Shown one piece after another: positions 1 through 8,023 of a DNA stretch of 64,000 nt. Position numbers and translations under genes: made by a program. The stretch comes from Flavobacteriales bacterium UBA6051 (GTDB lineage Bacteria > Bacteroidota > Bacteroidia > Flavobacteriales_D > Crocinitomicaceae), in contig DIYP01000013.1 in assembly GCA_002427735.1 (NCBI GenBank), positions 1-64,000 on the forward strand, read 5' to 3'. The notes under the pieces were generated by a model, which was not told the origin of the DNA, did not search any database, and saw only the letters and a list, made by a program, of their open reading frames with translations. How positions within the stretch are numbered: the first letter of the stretch is position 1; the number at the start of each line of letters is the position of its first letter.

Positions 1-197
1 TAAATTTAGATTGGGCTTTTTTTATGAGGTAAATTCTCGAATAAAAATATCAAGGAAGCTCAGTGATCTGATCTAATGTCTAATTAATTTAATGGAAGAA
101 ATTAATAGCAAAACTTACCGGTTCCGTTTATGGTAAAACATTGAAAAGTTATTTTGGCAAAAAAAACATATCTTGATCGTTCTAAACTAACTTCATA

Positions 198-617
198 ATG
201 CGAATTGCAAAAGGACTGATCATAACGGCAATAACAATTACAGCAACCATAAGTTGCAGCATTGATCCAATAAAGATTGTTGATGGCAATTGCTGTCAGA
301 AGGAATATAAAGACGAAATAGTTGAGATCTATGGAGCTCTCTATTTACCAAACAAAATTATGGATGGTAATTGGTCGATGATTGGCATTCGTACTAAGTC
401 GGATGAAAAGGCTCCTGCACTATCTATTAAAGTAGGCAATGGTCCAAATTCGATGGCTCGTTTAATGGATGGATACACAGAAGACGATGTCCATGTTTAC
501 GGAAATAATGGTGAAGAAATCCAACTTGGAGATAGTATCCGAGTGGTCGGCGAAATGGTTTTCGCTGCGTCTTACTACTGTGAATTAAAAGTTAGTACGA
601 TAGAAAAAGTGAAATAA
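198..617 (+). CDS. Small exported lipoprotein, unknown function
   Basis: The product has 139 residues. Its first 19 are hydrophobic and end in a lipobox (TISC), so Cys20 is the probable lipidation site and the protein should sit in the envelope. The mature part carries a Cys-Cys pair near residues 32-33 and another Cys near the C-terminus, compatible with disulfide bonding. The last third (around GEEIQLGDSIRVVGEM) has the short-strand GDxIxVxG pattern often seen in OB-fold proteins, but that is only a resemblance. The gene is monocistronic and convergent with the DUF547 gene that follows. I do not recognise the family. Confidence 0.7.
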   Translation: MRIAKGLIITAITITATISCSIDPIKIVDGNCCQKEYKDEIVEIYGALYLPNKIMDGNWSMIGIRTKSDEKAPALSIKVGNGPNSMARLMDGYTEDDVHVYGNNGEEIQLGDSIRVVGEMVFAASYYCELKVSTIEKVK

Positions 618-634
618 CTCAATGAATAAACGGG

Positions 635-1405
635 TTATTTATTCAAATCCCATGAGTAAGGCAGATATCCTATTTTAGGACTGGAAAGTTTTTCAGAACG
701 ATATTTATTGATAAAATCAACAACGCTTTTGCCTCCTTTGGTAAAGTCTACTTTGTACCATTCAAATATTTTGGAAATCTTGACGCTCTTCGCATTGGAG
801 AAATCATTCTTGCTCTTATCTGATAAAAACTTTTTTGTTTGTTGCGTCAGTTGATATGAAAGTGCACTTGCTCTGAAGGCTTTATTATAAAGAATTGGAC
901 AAGATTTACTCGCACAATTCAGCGCAAAATGAATTCTTGGTTCATTGAACTGTTTTCGAATAATGTCGTTTTCAACATTATTCAAACTATATGTTTTGCC
1001 ACCAAGTTTTATGAATTTTTTATCCCAAGGTTTGCCCCCGGCAACAGCTTTTATAGAGTTTATTGGATAGTTATCTACAACTAATTTGATCGTGTAGACA
1101 TTATAAACATTGATCCAATAAGCTAATTTCTGATTACGCGACCACGAGCTGGAAGGATGATTTTTCTCAAGTGAGGTGACTATTTTGTTGAGCCTCGCCT
1201 GATCCTTTTTTATGGATGCATAATTAACTTTTCCCGTTGAGGAAACATGGGCTTTCAAAAAATTCGTGAGCTCAGTATACTCATGAAAATCATTTTCTGC
1301 TTCCATAGCGAAAGCAACAAATTTACTTTTTTGTACTTGTGTTGTTTTTGCGAATGCAAAGCTCGCAAAACAAACTATTAGGGTGCTCAATAAAACGTTT
1401 CTCAT
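635..1405 (-). CDS. DUF547 domain-containing exported protein
   Basis: A 256-residue protein with an N-terminal signal peptide (about residues 1-20) followed by a DUF547 domain covering most of the chain. Diagnostic stretches are KLAYWINVYN and, later, IHFALNCASKSCP, which contains the two conserved Cys of the family. DUF547 proteins are widespread and without a firmly assigned reaction; the fold is papain-like in some analyses, so an enzymatic role is possible but unproven. I chose the ATG at 1405; the ORF can be extended two codons to a TTG, but the ATG gives a normal signal peptide. The upstream same-strand gene ends about 40 bases away, so the two may be co-transcribed. Confidence 0.85.
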   Translation of the reverse strand: MRNVLLSTLIVCFASFAFAKTTQVQKSKFVAFAMEAENDFHEYTELTNFLKAHVSSTGKVNYASIKKDQARLNKIVTSLEKNHPSSSWSRNQKLAYWINVYNVYTIKLVVDNYPINSIKAVAGGKPWDKKFIKLGGKTYSLNNVENDIIRKQFNEPRIHFALNCASKSCPILYNKAFRASALSYQLTQQTKKFLSDKSKNDFSNAKSVKISKIFEWYKVDFTKGGKSVVDFINKYRSEKLSSPKIGYLPYSWDLNK

Positions 1406-1445
1406 GTTCAATATGACGATAAGTAAAAAGAAAGCTTACGAAAAC

Positions 1446-1994
1446 TTACTTAATTGCTCTATAGTTGGCAATCCATGATGAATCTGTTACATCTTCCATT
1501 AACATCCAAAAGCTTGTATCCAGAAAATAATCACCATCAATATGCCTAATACCATATCGATTATACAAATACTGTTCCTGACCTGGTGAAGGCTTATGAT
1601 ACTTGTTGCTCCAGCCTCTTTCAGTATTGTGTTTATAGGGGTAAGTCGAGAATCTTATTTTCCATAAGGAATCAATTGGAACGCATCCAACCATGGGCTT
1701 CAGTGTTATAGAATCCATGAAAATAGCACAGTTAATATTATGCTCCTTGAAGTAATCAATGCGTTTAGGGTTGTAAACACTCGGCCAATAACCAGAAACA
1801 ATTTTGACAAATGTTTCTTGATCAACAATTCTTTTTTTCGTGAGCACGCGACCATTGTTTAGAAAACACACAAAGGATGTAATCTGAGAGTTAGTTCCAA
1901 TTGATACTTTAACGCCAAAAACAGGTCTTGCCGGTGGCATGTAAAGCACCGACGCACTTATTATCCAAATGATTAGCAGACAGACACGTAACAT
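1446..1994 (-). CDS. Hypothetical protein with N-terminal membrane or signal segment
   Basis: The 182-residue product begins with a hydrophobic stretch (about residues 3-18) that is either an uncleaved anchor or a signal peptide. The rest is soluble, rich in Tyr, Trp and Ile, with scattered Cys, and I recognise no domain. It starts with ATG at 1994 and lies just upstream of the DUF547 gene on the same strand, suggesting a two-gene unit. Codon use looks like the neighbours, so I take it as real, but function cannot be inferred. Confidence 0.6.
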   Translation of the reverse strand: MLRVCLLIIWIISASVLYMPPARPVFGVKVSIGTNSQITSFVCFLNNGRVLTKKRIVDQETFVKIVSGYWPSVYNPKRIDYFKEHNINCAIFMDSITLKPMVGCVPIDSLWKIRFSTYPYKHNTERGWSNKYHKPSPGQEQYLYNRYGIRHIDGDYFLDTSFWMLMEDVTDSSWIANYRAIK

Positions 1995-2145
1995 GGTTGA
2001 TTCAAGTTACGAAAATCATCACAAAAAGATTCAAAATAAGCAGATTAGCATTGCGATGAGCAGTTTCAATCACATGAAGTTTCAAGATGAATGCAAAGGC
2101 AAGCGCCTATCGGAAACGACTTAAGAGAAATTGTTCGGTTCTGAT

Positions 2146-2715
2146 TCAACCAAATCGATGAATGGAACTTGGGGTGATGCACGCATCTAATTTGATATCA
2201 GTAAAGGTAATTCCTTCAATTTCTTCCTGAAACTCATCAAAATGATTAATCCCAATGAACTTACAACGAGGAGAGCATTTTTTTAAAAAACGGTCATAAA
2301 ACCCTTTTCCGTAACCAACGCGATGTCCCTTTTTATCAATAGCTAGCAAGGGAACAAAAACAACGTCAAAATGTTCAGCAGCAATTACACGACCTTTTTT
2401 AGGCTCAGGGATTCCATACTCCGATATTTCTAATTGATCAGTCGATTCGAATAAGATTTGTTTCATCTCATTCGTACCGAAATTCACTTTAGGTACAGCG
2501 ACTTCAGCATCAAATGAGACAGCTTTTTCCCAGATTTTATAAGTGTTAACTTCCTTTTTTCGTTCAATAGGCAAAAAAAGGCTGATCTTTTTCTTTTCCA
2601 ATTGAAAACTGCTGAAAGCAATATGACAAATACTCTCAGAGATATCTTCCAATTGTTTGGGAGATAGCGCGCGGCGTTTCTCCATATAGTGCAGGCGAAG
2701 TTCCTCTTTAGTCAT
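2146..2715 (-). CDS. 5-formyltetrahydrofolate cyclo-ligase
   Basis: A 189-residue cytosolic enzyme of the 5-FTHF cyclo-ligase (MTHFS, YgfA) family, which converts 5-formyl-THF to 5,10-methenyl-THF using ATP and so returns a storage folate to the one-carbon pool. The family signature GYGKGFYDRFL, with the nucleotide-binding Gly residues and the YDR triad, is seen around residues 136-146. The N-terminus (MTKEELRLHYMEKRRALS) also fits the family, as does the length. It starts 2 bases after the ybaB stop, so the two genes form an operon. Confidence 0.93.
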   Translation of the reverse strand: MTKEELRLHYMEKRRALSPKQLEDISESICHIAFSSFQLEKKKISLFLPIERKKEVNTYKIWEKAVSFDAEVAVPKVNFGTNEMKQILFESTDQLEISEYGIPEPKKGRVIAAEHFDVVFVPLLAIDKKGHRVGYGKGFYDRFLKKCSPRCKFIGINHFDEFQEEIEGITFTDIKLDACITPSSIHRFG

Positions 2716-2717
2716 AA

Positions 2718-3017
2718 TTACATTCCAGGGAATAAGGACTGTGCGGAGTTCATCACTTCCTTTTCGTTGATTTCATTGACTTTGTCAAGCGCTCTGCCTA
2801 ACGCTACAACTAATAGGTCTTCAAGGTCGTCTTTTTCAAGTGTATTTAGTTCAGCATTAATCTCAACCGACTTAATTTTTCGATTTCCATTAATTACAAC
2901 GCGAACCAATCCTCCACCGGCATCTTCGGCCACTTCAATCGATTCCAAACGACTTTTACTTTCTTCTGCCTGATGTTTTAAATCCTGCAGTTTGTCAAGC
3001 ATATCTTTGTTGAACAT
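2718..3017 (-). CDS. ybaB: YbaB/EbfC family nucleoid-associated protein
   Basis: The 99-residue product has the YbaB/EbfC layout: a charged N-terminal helix (DKLQDLKHQAEESKSRL), a three-strand core (GGGLVRVVINGNRKIKSVEI) and a C-terminal helix. The family forms tweezer-like dimers that bind DNA and is considered nucleoid-associated. The gene is the first of a two-gene unit with 5-formyl-THF cyclo-ligase. Upstream on the minus strand lies TATCTTTA, one base off the Bacteroidota -7 element. Outside this phylum ybaB usually follows dnaX, which is not seen here. Confidence 0.92.
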   Translation of the reverse strand: MFNKDMLDKLQDLKHQAEESKSRLESIEVAEDAGGGLVRVVINGNRKIKSVEINAELNTLEKDDLEDLLVVALGRALDKVNEINEKEVMNSAQSLFPGM

Positions 3018-3115
3018 TCCTTGTTTTTTTCGGCACTTAAAGATAGTAAAATCCGCGATGCGGGCAACGTAGAGGATAAATCTATTCTATCTAAAGGTGT
3101 GTAAAGCAGTTTTCT

Positions 3116-3123
3116 TATATTTG
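3116..3123 (+). promoter_or_regulatory. Bacteroidota -7 element, very short leader
   Basis: TATATTTG matches TAnnTTTG exactly and ends 5 bases before the ATG of the DUF5777 gene. If it is used, transcription would begin at or within a few bases of the start codon. No convincing -33 TTTG is visible. Confidence 0.4.
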
Positions 3124-3128
3124 ATACC

Positions 3129-4055
3129 ATGGTAAGAAAATATGTGCGCGTCTGCGCAATCTGTCTTTTAGCAATTTCTGCTTACGCTCAAGAGGACGAA
3201 TTTGATGAATTATTTGAAGATGACCCAGGGTATGTGGAGTCTGTATTTAGTTCAACACGCGTCATAAATGGGCATTCTACCGAAACTTTGGATAAGAATG
3301 AACTTGAGTTTCGTATTGAACACCGATTTGGCGATATGTTGCCAGGCTGGGATGCTTCTAACCTAGCTCAATCATGGTTGGGATTCGATCAGGCAGCGGA
3401 CATACGATTCGGCTTCGAGTATGGAATTACCGACAATATCATGGTGGGTATTGGTCGTAGCAAAGGAAGTGGAGCACCTTATAGTTCTCTCTTAGATGGT
3501 CTCGTAAAGTACAGAATTCTGAGGCAGAAAGAAGAAGGGATGCCCGTTTCATTGACTGCGCTGGGTACAGTTGCATTTTCTTACATGAAAGCAGTTGACG
3601 ATCTGTCGCAAGTTGCTTCTTTCCCTGATTGGCAACATCGATTTGGTTATTGCGCTCAGGTGAATGTGTCACGTAAGTTTGGTTCATGGTTGAGTTTATC
3701 GTTATCACCAACACTCGTGCATAGAAATTATGTGGCTGCTGATGATATCAATACGATGTTTGCTCTTGGTGGAGCTGCGCGTGTTGCGGTGACGAAGAAA
3801 ATGGGAGTGATCGTTGAGTATTTTCACGCTTTCCGAGATCAACCATTTAATTTCTTTGATAGAAATAATCCAAACACCTACCAAAATAGCTTGGGAATTG
3901 CCTTTGAGTTTGAAACTTTCGGGCATAACTTCACAATTAACCTAACGAATTCAAGAGGTTTTGGTGAACTTCAATATATCCCTTATACATTCTCCGATTG
4001 GATGAATGGTGAGTTTAGATTAGGATTCTCAATCGGAAGAAAGTTTTCTTTCTAA
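3129..4055 (+). CDS. DUF5777 family outer-membrane beta-barrel protein
   Basis: A 308-residue protein with a cleavable signal peptide ending near SAYAQ (residue 21) and an acidic linker (EDEFDELFEDD). The following block RVINGHSTETLDKNELEFRI and HRFGDM is typical of DUF5777. The remainder shows alternating hydrophobic strands ending in aromatic residues and a terminal Phe, as expected for an outer-membrane barrel. The role of DUF5777 is not established. Related Bacteroidota often encode it beside c-type cytochrome-like and secreted haem-motif proteins, and the same is seen here in the next two genes. That arrangement suggests a joint envelope function, which is my inference. Confidence 0.85.
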   Translation: MVRKYVRVCAICLLAISAYAQEDEFDELFEDDPGYVESVFSSTRVINGHSTETLDKNELEFRIEHRFGDMLPGWDASNLAQSWLGFDQAADIRFGFEYGITDNIMVGIGRSKGSGAPYSSLLDGLVKYRILRQKEEGMPVSLTALGTVAFSYMKAVDDLSQVASFPDWQHRFGYCAQVNVSRKFGSWLSLSLSPTLVHRNYVAADDINTMFALGGAARVAVTKKMGVIVEYFHAFRDQPFNFFDRNNPNTYQNSLGIAFEFETFGHNFTINLTNSRGFGELQYIPYTFSDWMNGEFRLGFSIGRKFSF

Positions 4056-4113
4056 GGGTGAAAAGTACATGTTTAGGTCGCTGATATACCAGAAGGTATT
4101 GAAGTAGATCGCT

Positions 4114-4121
4114 TAATTTTG
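4114..4121 (+). promoter_or_regulatory. Possible -7 element upstream of haem-motif lipoprotein
   Basis: TAATTTTG matches TAnnTTTG and lies 12 bases before the ATG at 4134. It overlaps an in-frame TTG that could be mistaken for an earlier start, which favours the ATG as the true start. Confidence 0.35.
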
Positions 4122-4133
4122 AAAAGAATCGAA

Positions 4134-4487
4134 ATGAAATTTTTAATCTTATTCGTAACTATGGTATCGGTTGTTGCTATTTCTTCTTGTCGAAAGGACG
4201 TTGCGCCTGCTCCGACATGCGTAGAAGAAATATCTTACAGTGCTAAAATCCAACCGCTAATGGATTTAAACTGTTCAACTTCTGGATGTCATGATGCTAA
4301 TACAGCTCAGTCTGGAGTTGATTTATCAAATTATGCCGGTGTAAATGCCAACGCTACGGGTGTTTTGACCGTCATTCAACTGGAAGAAGGAAATCCAGGT
4401 TTAATGCCTCTTGGAGGCCCAAGACTTGCCGACTCTCTGATTCAACAGTTTTCGTGTTGGATTGAGCAAGGGAAGTTAGATAATTAG
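4134..4487 (+). CDS. Lipoprotein with c-type cytochrome-like CX4CH motif
   Basis: A 117-residue lipoprotein: residues 1-18 are a signal, and Cys19 follows a lipobox (AISSC). The mature part resembles the small cytochrome-c-like domains common in Bacteroidota. It has a CSTSGCH motif at residues 47-53 (CX4CH instead of CXXCH), then GVDLSNYAGV, a possible axial Met in GLMPLGG (Met91) and a final CWIEQGK. Haem attachment is plausible but the four-residue spacing is unusual, so it may be a degenerate or non-haem version. I used the ATG at 4134 rather than an upstream TTG. It sits between the DUF5777 barrel and a CXXCH secreted protein. Confidence 0.8.
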   Translation: MKFLILFVTMVSVVAISSCRKDVAPAPTCVEEISYSAKIQPLMDLNCSTSGCHDANTAQSGVDLSNYAGVNANATGVLTVIQLEEGNPGLMPLGGPRLADSLIQQFSCWIEQGKLDN

Positions 4488-4513
4488 TAACGTAACCAAA
4501 TAAATATAACACT

Positions 4514-5413
4514 ATGAAGAAACACTACATTTTAGGTATTACTCTTTTAACGGCTGTTGGCTTTTTAGCATTTCAGCGTTCTGGGGATGCCTCAATTGAA
4601 AATTACCTACCAGTAAATGGTCATAAGTTTTCAGCTGGTTCACAGACTGGAAAGACAGGAGCTCCTAGTGAAGGGTCTTGTGTGGATTGTCACCAAGGTC
4701 AAACAGTGGTAAATGACTCACCGAACAACTCGTTGATAGCATTGGAAGCAGGAACAACAAATTCTGTAACAACGTACACTCCTGGACAAACATATACAAT
4801 GACTTTAACGTTCACGAATGCCGAGGCTATGGAAGGTTTCCAGGCAACTGTACTTGACTTAGCGACAAACTCGATGGCTGGTACATTCCCAGGTACGAAT
4901 GCATTTGGTACAGCAATTACTTCCGGTGGTGGAAGAGAATATGCAAACCACACGTTAGCTTCAAGTGTTAACAATGCACAGAACTTATTCTGGGCATGGG
5001 ATTGGCAAGCTCCTGCAACTGATATGGGAGCAGTTGTATTTTACGTTGCAACAAACAGTGCTAATGGAAATGGAGCTGTTTCAGGTGATGTAATTAATCT
5101 TTCAGAGCATACCTTCGGAAGCACTGTGGGGTTGGAAGAACAAGCAAATGATATCAACAACTTCTCTGCGGGTTACGCTCCAGGTAGCAATGAGTTGAAG
5201 ATCAAGTTCGACGCTGCCTCAGTAGAAACAATGGCATTTAACCTTGTTGATTTATCAGGTAAGATCTGTCATGCTGCACACATGGGAGAAACAACGATCG
5301 GTAAAAACTCAACTTCTGTAGTACTTCCAAATGATTTAAAGGCTGGAGTATATGTAGTTAATGTCGTTGCTGGTAATTCTGCAATGTCATCTAAAATTTT
5401 GATCCAGAAGTAA
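4514..5413 (+). CDS. T9SS-secreted protein with CXXCH motif (choice-of-anchor V type)
   Basis: A 299-residue exported protein. After a hydrophobic N-terminus comes NGHKFSAGSQTGKTGAPSEG followed directly by SCVDCH (CXXCH at about 56-60), the pattern of the Bacteroidota choice-of-anchor V/Reelin-like family. The middle region is a beta-sandwich-like stretch. The C-terminal 75 residues form a T9SS sorting domain (NLVDLSGKI, LKAGVYVVNV, ending ILIQK). The protein is therefore probably displayed on the cell surface, and the CXXCH could hold a haem. It starts 26 bases after the CX4CH lipoprotein gene, implying one operon, and is followed by a strong terminator. Confidence 0.85.
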   Translation: MKKHYILGITLLTAVGFLAFQRSGDASIENYLPVNGHKFSAGSQTGKTGAPSEGSCVDCHQGQTVVNDSPNNSLIALEAGTTNSVTTYTPGQTYTMTLTFTNAEAMEGFQATVLDLATNSMAGTFPGTNAFGTAITSGGGREYANHTLASSVNNAQNLFWAWDWQAPATDMGAVVFYVATNSANGNGAVSGDVINLSEHTFGSTVGLEEQANDINNFSAGYAPGSNELKIKFDAASVETMAFNLVDLSGKICHAAHMGETTIGKNSTSVVLPNDLKAGVYVVNVVAGNSAMSSKILIQK

Positions 5414-5448
5414 TCTTTTGATCTGAATGCACTAAACTAAAACTAAGG

Positions 5449-5478
5449 ACCCGATTGCTCTTGCAATCGGGTTTTTTA
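5449..5478 (+). terminator. Rho-independent terminator
   Basis: A perfect 9-bp stem, CCCGATTGC / GCAATCGGG with loop TCTT, is followed by six T. It ends the DUF5777-cytochrome unit and overlaps the stop of the convergent gene. Confidence 0.9.
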
Positions 5479-6042
5479 TTGCCATCTACTTTCTACAATT
5501 TCGGTAACCTTTTTAAATAACTGATGCGGGAGGTACGTTCTCCATTCCAGCATTTCCATTTCTCCGCCCATAATGAAGAACTGATCAATACCAACTTGTT
5601 CCATTTCAAGTTTCACATGCTCATGAAAATTAATCATGGCGACCCATCCTTCTTCAATATCCTCCGTCCATTCTTCATAATAGCATTCATCCGAACCATG
5701 AAAATTGAGGACATTTTCTCCAATTAGTAAGAACTTGTCTATTCCCAATGCAGTGATTTCATCAATGATATCTCGCTTGAGTGTCATGATATCATTCTCG
5801 ATTGCATCATTCCATTCTCCTATTAACTCAATAATGGCATAATTGGCATCATAGTCAATAAAAAGAATCTTGATAAACAAAGTTGGTGAGCCAATATTGT
5901 CCCACTGCGGATGAATCAGATAGTTGTATATGCGGTTTTCGAATTCAAATTCACTGTATTCGCGGCCAAAAAAAGGAGAAGCATCATCTTCTGATGCTAT
6001 GTATAAATTCCTCCAATGGTAGTATGGCTCTACTAAATGCAT
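5476..6042 (-). CDS. Conserved hypothetical protein (Rossmann-like appearance)
   Basis: A 188-residue soluble protein without signal or membrane segments. It is acidic and Trp/Tyr-rich, with two similar halves containing GIDKFLLIGENV and GIDQFFIMGGEM, each a beta strand followed by a Gly turn. This internal similarity hints at a duplicated alpha/beta unit. Related proteins seem widespread in Flavobacteriales, but I know no function. I start it at the ATG at 6042; upstream in-frame starts (ATG 6063, TTG 6072) would place the -7 element TAACTTTG inside the gene. Confidence 0.75.
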   Translation of the reverse strand: MHLVEPYYHWRNLYIASEDDASPFFGREYSEFEFENRIYNYLIHPQWDNIGSPTLFIKILFIDYDANYAIIELIGEWNDAIENDIMTLKRDIIDEITALGIDKFLLIGENVLNFHGSDECYYEEWTEDIEEGWVAMINFHEHVKLEMEQVGIDQFFIMGGEMEMLEWRTYLPHQLFKKVTEIVESRWQ

Positions 6043-6047
6043 ATTTA

Positions 6048-6055
6048 CAAAGTTA
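6048..6055 (-). promoter_or_regulatory. Bacteroidota -7 element, very short leader
   Basis: On the minus strand TAACTTTG matches TAnnTTTG and ends 5 bases before the ATG at 6042. It supports the shorter start for that gene. Confidence 0.4.
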
Positions 6056-6103
6056 AAAATCATTAAAACCAAAATGGTATAATATGTGCACGTAAATTAT
6101 CCG

Positions 6104-6111
6104 TAAATTTG
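6104..6111 (+). promoter_or_regulatory. Bacteroidota -7 element
   Basis: TAAATTTG lies 20 bases before the ATG of the DUF4836-like lipoprotein in the divergent intergenic region. No clear -33 TTG is present. Confidence 0.4.
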
Positions 6112-6131
6112 AAATACTTATACCATTTACT

Positions 6132-7592
6132 ATGATCAAGATTAAATCACTTATTCACCTCAGTTTTGTTGCCGTTTTATTTTCTGTATTGATGGCTTGT
6201 TCCACAAGTGAAAGTTCAATTGATACAAAAACAGCAGTGTCATCATTTCTAAGTAAGAACGATAATATTGTTGCTTTCGGTAGTGCCGACCTTGACGAAA
6301 TTTTGACGAAAGCAGATTATAAGAGTATTCCTAAGCTTGGAATGATTTTGAGCGGTGAAGTGGAATCGTTCAAAAACCTTATTGATCTTGATGCTCCGGT
6401 ATATTATGCAATGGAGGGACCGATGAATAAAGAAGGAGTTCCGGAAGTTACTTATGGATTTTTAAAAGTAAAAAGTCAGGATTCGCTTGTAGAACGTTTG
6501 GTGAAAATGGGCTACGATATTGATGAAACTGCTGAATTAAAGGTTGGTCAAGATGAAGGTTTTGCAGTTGGGATTAAAAATGGTTTAGCCATTGTTGCAT
6601 TTAAGGATGGCGACTTTGAAGCGAAAGAAATGCTTGAGAAAGCTTTTGCAATGACGGAAGGTGATGCCAGTGGTGGTAAGATCGATGAAATTTTGGGTGC
6701 AGAAGGTGATATTGTTATGGGAGTTAATGTTGCATCGCTATACAATACCTCTAATACAGATTTAGGTAAACTCGACAAAGACAAGATCAAAGAAATTGAA
6801 GCAATGGTTGCGGGATCTTATGTTCAAACCGTTTTTAAGTTTGAAGACGGTGCAGGAATCATTGAAACGAAAAACTTTTTCTCGGATGAGTTGAGTAAGC
6901 GCATGTTTATGAATTCAGATGGAAAGGCTCCATTAATGGCGAAGCTTGGAAAAGGAAATCCGCGTTTTGGAGTATCTGTGAACATTGATATGAAGAAAAT
7001 GCAAGCATTCTTGGATGAGTTTTCTCCGGATGCAGCGGATCAATTGGCAAGAAGTATGGGAGGGCCAGCTCAAATGGCATTGATGGCTGGCGGTAGCGAT
7101 GGATTGGCTGGAATTTTTAATGGAAAGTTTGGTATGGTGATGATGGACGATGAAAATGGAAGAGGAATTAAAGAACCAGACTTCAGTATGTTTATCGGTT
7201 TAGCACCTCGTGGAGTTGATTTAGGGAAGATGGCACAGGATTTCTTATCTTATGGAGATAGCGATGTTCAACTTGATCAGAGCGGTCTATCAGTTTTCTC
7301 AAACCCAAGCTATGCACCTCCAGGTAAGATGAATTTACCAAAGGGTTGTGAGAACTTCGGGAAAAATGGGATCAATGTTTTCATGAATTTTGACGGACTT
7401 GATTTTGATGATCTCGATCTTGAAGATGAGGCCAATGTAATTCGTATCATCAAGTATATTACTGTGGAGTACAATAACGACGGTGGCAGAATTTACATCA
7501 AGGCAAAAGATGGAAAAGAAAACCTACTGGAGCAGGCAATGAAAGAGATTGTTAATGAATTGGCTGACGAAATCGGCGGTATTTCTGTCTAG
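6132..7592 (+). CDS. DUF4836-like lipoprotein
   Basis: A 486-residue lipoprotein with a signal peptide ending in VLMAC (lipid-modified Cys23). The rest is a long soluble envelope domain. It opens with a stretch beginning FLSKNDNIVAFGSADLDE, as in DUF4836 proteins that start with a sentence on avoiding zero values of a tracked quantity, and has several segments on conserved GFAVGIKNGLAIVAFKDG-type strands. The family is Bacteroidota-specific and of unknown function; my match is by overall style, so the DUF number is tentative. The msrB gene begins 4 bases after its stop, so the two are co-transcribed. Confidence 0.72.
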   Translation: MIKIKSLIHLSFVAVLFSVLMACSTSESSIDTKTAVSSFLSKNDNIVAFGSADLDEILTKADYKSIPKLGMILSGEVESFKNLIDLDAPVYYAMEGPMNKEGVPEVTYGFLKVKSQDSLVERLVKMGYDIDETAELKVGQDEGFAVGIKNGLAIVAFKDGDFEAKEMLEKAFAMTEGDASGGKIDEILGAEGDIVMGVNVASLYNTSNTDLGKLDKDKIKEIEAMVAGSYVQTVFKFEDGAGIIETKNFFSDELSKRMFMNSDGKAPLMAKLGKGNPRFGVSVNIDMKKMQAFLDEFSPDAADQLARSMGGPAQMALMAGGSDGLAGIFNGKFGMVMMDDENGRGIKEPDFSMFIGLAPRGVDLGKMAQDFLSYGDSDVQLDQSGLSVFSNPSYAPPGKMNLPKGCENFGKNGINVFMNFDGLDFDDLDLEDEANVIRIIKYITVEYNNDGGRIYIKAKDGKENLLEQAMKEIVNELADEIGGISV

Positions 7593-7596
7593 TATT

Positions 7597-7971
7597 ATGA
7601 GTGATTGGAACGAATTAAACGAAGAAGAGCAACGCGTAATTCTTCGTAAAGGAACAGAACGAGCATTTACTGGAGAATATACTGATCATTTTGAAGGTGG
7701 AGTTTACCTGTGTAGACAATGTAATACGCCGCTTTACCGTTCAGAAGATAAATTTCACTCAGGCTGTGGTTGGCCTTCTTTTGATGATGAGATAGCAGGA
7801 GCGGTAAAAAGGGTGCGTGATGCAGATGGAAGACGTATCGAGATTATCTGTTCAAATTGTGGTGGCCATCTTGGGCACGTGTTTGAGGGAGAACGCTTTA
7901 CCAAAAAGAATACACGGCATTGCGTCAACTCTATTTCATTAAAATTTCAAAATCTTTCGTCAGATCAATAA
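7597..7971 (+). CDS. msrB: Peptide-methionine (R)-S-oxide reductase
   Basis: A 124-residue MsrB, which reduces the R-epimer of methionine sulfoxide in proteins. All signatures are present: two zinc-binding CxxC pairs (CRQC at 39-42 and CSNC at 85-88), HSGCGWPSF, GGHLGHVF and the catalytic RHCVNS with Cys109. Cys57 in the GCGWPSF block may act in recycling. There is no signal peptide, so it should be cytosolic. The start is the ATG at 7597; the longer reading back to 7549 lies inside the upstream gene and adds no family residues. It is coupled to the lipoprotein gene upstream. Confidence 0.96.
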   Translation: MSDWNELNEEEQRVILRKGTERAFTGEYTDHFEGGVYLCRQCNTPLYRSEDKFHSGCGWPSFDDEIAGAVKRVRDADGRRIEIICSNCGGHLGHVFEGERFTKKNTRHCVNSISLKFQNLSSDQ

Positions 7972-8023
7972 AGACTGCTGATCCCACTTGTTGTCTTCAA
8001 AAATTATATCAAACAAAATTATC

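Noticed and set aside
1..197. Possible gene or RNA at the left edge
   Set aside because: No reading frame of useful length or strong hairpin was seen; it looks like plain intergenic sequence.
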